The translations under genes and the position numbers were made by a program. Below the pieces are notes generated by a model, which worked only from the letters and a program-made list of their open reading frames with translations, ran no database searches and was not told the origin of the DNA. Shown in pieces: positions 59,483 through 64,000 of a stretch of DNA of 64,000 nucleotides. Source of the DNA: Streptomyces ortus (GTDB taxonomy: Bacteria; Actinomycetota; Actinomycetes; Streptomycetales; Streptomycetaceae); NCBI RefSeq assembly GCF_026341275.1, contig NZ_JAIFZO010000002.1, positions 5,796,118 through 5,860,117 on the forward strand. The letters run 5' to 3'. Every line of letters starts with the position of its first letter. Within the stretch, counting starts at the first letter, position 1.

Positions 59483-61306
59483 GTGGATCGCGCCAGACCC
59501 CTCCGCAGACCCGCTCACAGATCCGTCCTCGCCGTCTGCGCGGCCACCGTCCTGGCCGTGCCCGGGATGACCGCACTGTCGTCGGCCGCCCGTGCGGCCG
59601 ACGCGGACCTGGCCCGCAACGGAGGGTTCGAGACCGGCCTGGACGGCTGGTCCTGCACGGCGGGCTCCGTCGTCGGCTCGCCCGTCCACAGCGGGGCCTC
59701 CGCGCTGCGGGCGACCCCGGCCGGCAGCGACAACGCACGGTGCGCGCAGACCGTGACGGTCAGGCCCGACTCCCAGTACACCCTCGCCGGGCACGTCCGC
59801 GGCTCCTACGTCTACCTCGGCGCGAGCGGCACCGGCACCACCGACGTCTCCGCCTGGACCCAGTCGGCACCGGACTGGCAGCGGCTCGCCACCACCTTCC
59901 GGACCGGCCCCTCCACCACCAGCGTCACGATCTACACCCACGGCTGGTACGGCACCGGCGCCTACCACACCGACGACATCTCCCTGGTCGGCCCCGGCGG
60001 CGACGCCGTGCAGCCCCCGGCCGCACCCGCCGCCCCCACGGTCGGCACGGTCACGTCCACCGGCGTCGGCCTGTCCTGGCCGGCGGTGCCGGGCGCGACG
60101 GGCTACGCGGTCTACCGCAACGGAACGAAGGACCGGACGGCGACCGGCACGTCGGCCACCGTCACCGGCCTCGCCCCCTCGACGGCGTACTCCTTCCAGG
60201 TCACCGCCGTGAACGCGGCCGGGGAGTCCGCGAAGTCCCCGGCCGTCACGGCGACCACCGCCGCGGGGCCGGGCGGCGGCGACCCGGCGGACCTCCCCGC
60301 CCACGCGCTGGTCGGCTACCTCCACGCGAGCTTCGCCAACGGCTCCGGCTACACGAGGATGGCCGACGTCCCGGACAGCTGGGACGTCATCGATCTGGCC
60401 TTCGGCGAACCGACCTCCGTGACCTCGGGCGACATCCGCTTCGACCGCTGCCCGGCGGCCGAGTGCCCCGGAGTCGAGTCCGACGCCGAGTTCAAGGCGG
60501 CGATCAAGGCGAAGCAGGCGGCCGGCAAGAAGGTCCTCATCTCGATCGGCGGCCAGAACGGCCAGGTGCAGCTGACGACCGCGGCGGCCCGCGACACGTT
60601 CGTCACCTCGGTCTCGAAGATCATCGACACGTACGGGCTCGACGGCCTGGACATCGACTTCGAAGGCCACTCCCTCTCCCTGAACGCCGACGACACCGAC
60701 TTCAAGAACCCGAAGACCCCGGTGATCGTGAACCTCGTCTCGGCGCTCAAGACCCTCAAGGCGAAGTACGGCGACGACTTCGTCCTGACGATGGCCCCGG
60801 AGACGTTCTTCGTCCAACTCGGCTACCAGTACTACGGGACGGGCAAGTGGGGCGGCCAGGACCCGCGCGCCGGCGCGTACCTCCCGGTCATCCACGCCCT
60901 GCGCGACGACCTGTCGCTCCTGCACGTCCAGGACTACAACTCGGGCCCGGTCATGGGCCTCGACAACCAGTACCACTCCATGGGCGGAGCCGACTTCCAC
61001 ATCGCCATGACCGACATGCTCCTCACGGGCTTCCCCGTGGCGGGCGACGCGGCCAACGTCTTCCCGCCGCTGCGCCCGGACCAGGTGGCCATCGGCATGC
61101 CGGCCTCGGTGAACGCGGGCAACGGCCACGTACCGCCGAGCGAGGTGAACAAGTCCCTGGACTGCCTGACGAAGAAGACGAACTGCGGCTCATACACCCC
61201 GCACGGCACCTGGCCGTCCCTGCGCGGCCTGATGACCTGGTCGATCAACTGGGACCGCTTCGCCGGCTGGGAGTTCTCGAAGAACTTCGACGGTTACTTC
61301 GGCTGA
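59483..61306 (+). CDS. Secreted GH18 chitinase with CBM and fibronectin domain
   Basis: The 607-residue chitinase has a signal peptide (cleavage near residue 38, AARA), a carbohydrate-binding jelly-roll (about 40-170, NGGFETGLDGWSC), a fibronectin III linker (about 180-262) and a GH18 catalytic domain. DGLDIDFE at about 387-394 carries the catalytic Glu, with QDYNSGP and WSINWD further on. It cleaves beta-1,4-linked N-acetylglucosamine chains outside the cell. The GTG at 59483 has GGAGG upstream. A DasR-type element overlaps the promoter. It converges on the PAP2 gene, which it overlaps by 13 nt at its 3' end. Confidence 0.92.
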   Translation: MDRARPLRRPAHRSVLAVCAATVLAVPGMTALSSAARAADADLARNGGFETGLDGWSCTAGSVVGSPVHSGASALRATPAGSDNARCAQTVTVRPDSQYTLAGHVRGSYVYLGASGTGTTDVSAWTQSAPDWQRLATTFRTGPSTTSVTIYTHGWYGTGAYHTDDISLVGPGGDAVQPPAAPAAPTVGTVTSTGVGLSWPAVPGATGYAVYRNGTKDRTATGTSATVTGLAPSTAYSFQVTAVNAAGESAKSPAVTATTAAGPGGGDPADLPAHALVGYLHASFANGSGYTRMADVPDSWDVIDLAFGEPTSVTSGDIRFDRCPAAECPGVESDAEFKAAIKAKQAAGKKVLISIGGQNGQVQLTTAAARDTFVTSVSKIIDTYGLDGLDIDFEGHSLSLNADDTDFKNPKTPVIVNLVSALKTLKAKYGDDFVLTMAPETFFVQLGYQYYGTGKWGGQDPRAGAYLPVIHALRDDLSLLHVQDYNSGPVMGLDNQYHSMGGADFHIAMTDMLLTGFPVAGDAANVFPPLRPDQVAIGMPASVNAGNGHVPPSEVNKSLDCLTKKTNCGSYTPHGTWPSLRGLMTWSINWDRFAGWEFSKNFDGYFG

Positions 61307-62011
61307 GCGGCGTTGCTGCTGCTGGTCAGGAACCGCGCGAGTCCCAGCAGCAGCAGGGCGCTCAGACACCAGCTGCCCGCCACGTCCAGCGGCCAGTGGT
61401 AGCCGCGGCGGATCAGGCCGAGGCTCACGGCTGCCACCAGGACCAGGCAGGCGATGGTGAGTTCGCGGCGCAGGTAGCGGTTGCGGAGCCAGGGCAGCAG
61501 GAGGAGGACGGCGGCTCCGTACGCTACGGCGGCCGTGGCGGTGTGGCCCGAGGGGTAGTAGCCGTCGCCCGCCATACCGGGCGGGCCGGTGCGGCCGACG
61601 GCCTCCTTCAGCGGGACGACCAGGAGCGGCACGGCGGCCATGGTGAGCAGGGCCGCGAGCGGGGGCAGCCACCAGTGGGGGAGAGCCGCGCGCCGCGCCC
61701 GCCACGCGACGTACGCGGCGACCGCGGCCAGCACCGGGACGGCGACCGCGACGTTGCCGAGATCCGCGAGGAACTCGGCGGCACCCGTCGGCAGGCGGCT
61801 TCCCTCGACCGTCCGCGCGAGCCGCTCGTCGGCGCGGCGCACCGGGCCGTCGACGCAGACCTGCCAGGGTGAGAAGACCGAAAAGGGAGAGGAGGAAGAG
61901 GGGGGAGGAGGAGGGAGACAAGGGAGGGGTGGGGGAGTGGGTGGGATCCGGGGGTGGCGTCTCTCGGCCGGGGGCTTCGTCGGTGCTGCCGCTGTCGGAA
62001 ACGCTGATCAT
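61294..62011 (-). pseudogene. PAP2-family phosphatase, apparently frameshifted
   Basis: The readable part (from about 61867 down to 61294) encodes a PAP2 phosphatase. Motifs include PLKEAVGRTGPP, YYPSGHTATAAVAYGAA and LIRRGYHWPLDVAGSW, with five or six helices. That frame has no start above a GTG at 61842, where WQVCVDGPVRRADERL precedes it in frame. Another frame starts at ATG 62011 (MISVSDSGSTDEAPGRETPP) and reads FLLSLFGLLT up to the same place. Dropping one C from ACCC (61867-61869) would fuse them as LLTWQVCVDGP. So either a real frameshift or a sequence error exists; a short protein from 61842 is an alternative. Confidence 0.7.
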
Positions 62012-62480
62012 GCGGTACAGCGTGCCAGCAGCATCCGGTCGGGCCCTGTCAGGGGCGCGGGGAACCGCGTGGGCGGTCGGGGCCCGGACGCGCCGAAAGG
62101 CTTGCACCAGGGGGGGTAGGTGCAAGCCCTTCGGTGGTTCTGATCGGGTTGTCGCGCGCCCCGGGGGGTTTGGGGCGAGCGACCGTCCGATCGGTGAGGA
62201 GACCCGGAGCACAAGGCTCCGGTTGTGTGCGCGAAGGCACGACCAGGGCGAAGCTGGGGAGGCCCCGTCCTGATACCGCCCACAGTCCCCTGTGGGCGGG
62301 GTGCATCTCTCATCTGCCTAGAACCTACGACAGCGCGAGGGCGTCCGACAGACGGATTCCGTTCCCGCCATGCACCTCGCACACCTTCTTCACACGCTCC
62401 GCTCCTGTGCCACGACGGACGGCCCGGACCGTGGGCCGATGAGAGAGGCTGCGCTCAGATGCGGGCAAGAGCCTGCTCGA
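62012..62480. other. 469-bp gap with hairpin and repeat element
   Basis: No gene is supported. AGGGGCGCGGGGAACCGCG (62051-62069) is an inverted relative of the recurring GTTCCCCGCGCCCCT element. A long hairpin lies at 62093-62134. The right end abuts a duplicated gabT terminus. Confidence 0.55.
62093..62134 (-). terminator. 16-bp hairpin downstream of gabT
   Basis: CCGAAAGGCTTGCACC (62093-62108) faces GGTGCAAGCCCTTCGG (62119-62134) around AGGGGGGGTA; 15 of 16 positions pair. It lies about 345 nt past the gabT stop on the minus strand and could end transcription, or be a small structured RNA. Confidence 0.5.
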
Positions 62481-62506
62481 TCAGATGCGGGCAAGGGCCT
62501 GCTCGA
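62455..62506. repeat. 26-bp tandem duplication at the gabT 3' end
   Basis: TCAGATGCGGGCAAGAGCCT onward (62455-62480) repeats with one mismatch at 62481-62506. The second copy contains the gabT stop codon and last codons (EQALARI); the first copy lies beyond the stop. Confidence 0.93.
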
Positions 62507-63815
62507 TGATGTCCAGCCCCTCGGTCAGCAGATCCTCGCCGATGACCAGTGGGGGCAGGAAGCGCAGCACGTTCCCGTAGGTGCCACAGGTCAGGACCAG
62601 CAGGCCCTCCTGGTGGCAGGCCTTGGCGAGCGCGGCGGTCGCCTCCGCGTTCGGCTCCTTCGTCGTACGGTCCTTGACCAGCTCGATCGCGATCATCGCG
62701 CCCCGCCCGCGGACGTCGCCGATGATGTCGAACTTCTCGGCCATCGCGCCCAGCCGGGCCTTCATGACGGCCTCGATGTTCTTCGCCCTCGCGTTGAGGT
62801 CCAGTTCCCTCATCGTCTCGATCGAGCCGAGCGCGCCGGCGCAGGCCACCGGGTTGCCGCCGTAGGTGCCGCCCAGACCGCCCGCGTGCGCGGCGTCCAT
62901 GATCTCGGCGCGGCCCGTCACTGCGGCCAGCGGCAGACCGCCCGCGATGCCCTTGGCGGTGGTGATCAGGTCCGGGACGATGCCCTCGTCCTCGCACGCG
63001 AACCACTGGCCGGTACGGCAGAACCCGGACTGGATCTCGTCGGCGACGAAGACGATGCCGTTGGCGGTCGCGAACTCGCTGAGCGCCGGCAGGAAGCCCT
63101 TGGCGGGCTCGATGAAACCGCCCTCGCCGAGCACCGGCTCGATGATGATCGCGGCGACGTTGTCCGGGCCGACCTGCTTGGTGATCTCGTCGATGGCCTG
63201 TGCGGCGGCCTCGGCGCCCGCGTTCTCCGGACCGGTCGGCCAGCGGTAGCCGTACGCCACCGGGACGCGGTAGACCTCGGGTGCGAACGGCCCGAAGCCG
63301 TGCTTGTACGGCATGTTCTTCGCGGTCAGCGCCATCGTGAGGTTGGTGCGCCCGTGGTAGCCGTGGTCGAAGACGACGACCGCCTGCCGCTTGGTGTAGG
63401 CACGGGCGATCTTCACGGCGTTCTCGACGGCCTCGGCGCCGCTGTTGAACAGGGCGCTCTTCTTGGCGTGGTCCCCGGGGGTCAGCTCGGCGAGCGCCTC
63501 GGCGACGGCCACGTAACCCTCGTACGGCGTGACCATGAAACAGGTGTGGGTGAAGTCCTGGAGCTGGGCGGCGGCCCGGCGTACGACGGCCTCGGCGGAG
63601 GCGCCGACGGAGGTCACGGCGATACCGGAACCGAAGTCGATGAGCCGGTTGCCGTCGACGTCCTCAAGGATGCCGCCACCGGCGCGCGCGGTGAAGACGG
63701 GCAGCACGGACCCCACACCGGCAGCGACCGCGGCGGTGCGGCGGGCCTGCAGTTCCTGTGACTTCGGGCCGGGAATGGCGGTGACGATGCGGCGCTCCTG
63801 CGGAACTGCGCTCAT
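62481..63815 (-). CDS. gabT: 4-aminobutyrate aminotransferase
   Basis: The 444-residue PLP enzyme transfers the amino group of GABA to 2-oxoglutarate, giving succinate semialdehyde. It has NSGAEAVENAVKIARAYTKR, FDHGYHGRTNLTMALTAK, VADEIQSGFCRTGQWFACE and the PLP Lys in TTAKGIAGGLPLAAV. It is distinct from the aminotransferase at 40.4 kb, sharing only the fold. The ATG at 63815 is used. With the importer, oxidoreductase and aldehyde dehydrogenases to its left, it would complete polyamine-to-GABA catabolism. Its 3' end is duplicated past the stop. A TGTCC-N5-GGACA inverted repeat lies upstream. Confidence 0.94.
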   Translation of the reverse strand: MSAVPQERRIVTAIPGPKSQELQARRTAAVAAGVGSVLPVFTARAGGGILEDVDGNRLIDFGSGIAVTSVGASAEAVVRRAAAQLQDFTHTCFMVTPYEGYVAVAEALAELTPGDHAKKSALFNSGAEAVENAVKIARAYTKRQAVVVFDHGYHGRTNLTMALTAKNMPYKHGFGPFAPEVYRVPVAYGYRWPTGPENAGAEAAAQAIDEITKQVGPDNVAAIIIEPVLGEGGFIEPAKGFLPALSEFATANGIVFVADEIQSGFCRTGQWFACEDEGIVPDLITTAKGIAGGLPLAAVTGRAEIMDAAHAGGLGGTYGGNPVACAGALGSIETMRELDLNARAKNIEAVMKARLGAMAEKFDIIGDVRGRGAMIAIELVKDRTTKEPNAEATAALAKACHQEGLLVLTCGTYGNVLRFLPPLVIGEDLLTEGLDIIEQALARI

Positions 63816-63925
63816 GAGGGGCTCCCTGGGGTCGTGCGACGGGCTGACGGGTTTCCTTCCCTGCAGGCTAGGGCCGGGTGCGAGGCGTGGGCATGCTCCA
63901 TCCGGGCGGTGTCGGAGGAGCCGCT

Positions 63926-63940
63926 TGTCCGTGTTGGACA
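63926..63940. promoter_or_regulatory. Inverted repeat upstream of gabT
   Basis: TGTCC-N5-GGACA is a perfect palindromic pair 111 nt before the gabT start. It may be an operator for gabT or for an unseen divergent gene; the window ends soon after. Confidence 0.35.
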
Positions 63941-64000
63941 GGGCGCGGCCGGGGAACCTCCAAGGGGGCGGGGTGCGTCTCGTCGCACACCCGGCCGGGT

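Overview
The window is chromosomal DNA from a high-GC actinomycete, almost certainly a Streptomyces. The evidence is very high third-position GC, frequent GTG starts, the sporulation sigma factor gene whiG, four tandem type I signal peptidases beside rplS, and a gene order that, as I recall it, runs parallel to the S. coelicolor chromosome from amtB-glnK-glnD through ffh, rpsP-trmD-rplS, whiG, rpsB-tsf-pyrH-frr-cdsA and rlmN to a polyamine/GABA gene cluster. No rRNA, tRNA, CRISPR array or replication origin was recognised.

Layout. 0-6.1 kb: nitrogen sensing (amtB, glnK, glnD, with a GlnR-type box) and ffh. 6.1-8.9 kb: a methyltransferase, a gene-poor stretch and a SprT-like zinc protein. 8.9-11.6 kb: the rpsP-KH-rimM-trmD-rplS translation cluster. 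11.6-15.1 kb: four signal peptidases. 15.1-19.4 kb: NUDIX hydrolase, DUF2469, UPF0102, ComM-like ATPase and DprA. 19.6-22 kb: whiG, a TetR regulator and an M23 peptidase. 22.2-27 kb: rpsB, tsf, pyrH, frr, cdsA. 27-33.2 kb: two small hypothetical genes, rlmN, and a TPP-riboswitch-controlled thiamine ABC importer. 33.2-35 kb: two IS5-family insertion sequences back to back, sharing one TAA target duplication. 35-40.1 kb: a sortase substrate, a LOG-like protein, a VOC protein and an ABC transporter whose permease gene seems to carry two compensating frameshifts.

40.4-64 kb is largely about polyamine and GABA use. An aminotransferase, an AsnC-type regulator and an aldehyde dehydrogenase form one divergent unit. 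A second aldehyde dehydrogenase, a complete spermidine/putrescine-type importer (binding protein, ATPase, two permeases) and a PuuB-like FAD amine oxidoreductase form an almost gapless operon. A GABA aminotransferase lies at the right edge. Together they could import polyamines, deaminate and oxidise them through gamma-aminobutyraldehyde-type intermediates to GABA, and transaminate GABA to succinate semialdehyde. Interspersed are a GDSL hydrolase, PadR regulator, serine hydrolase, glycerophosphodiesterase, adenosine deaminase, NADAR protein, a DasR-type-operator chitinase and a PAP2 phosphatase gene that looks frameshifted.

The least conventional signal is repeat structure: a four-copy ~159-bp intergenic tandem array with a dimer-like higher order (49.9-50.5 kb), in-frame short tandem repeats inside several genes, two cases where the very 3' end of a gene is tandemly duplicated past its stop codon, and a recurrent palindromic GTTCCCCGCGCCCCT element. 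Several apparent single-base frameshifts could be real mutations or assembly errors.
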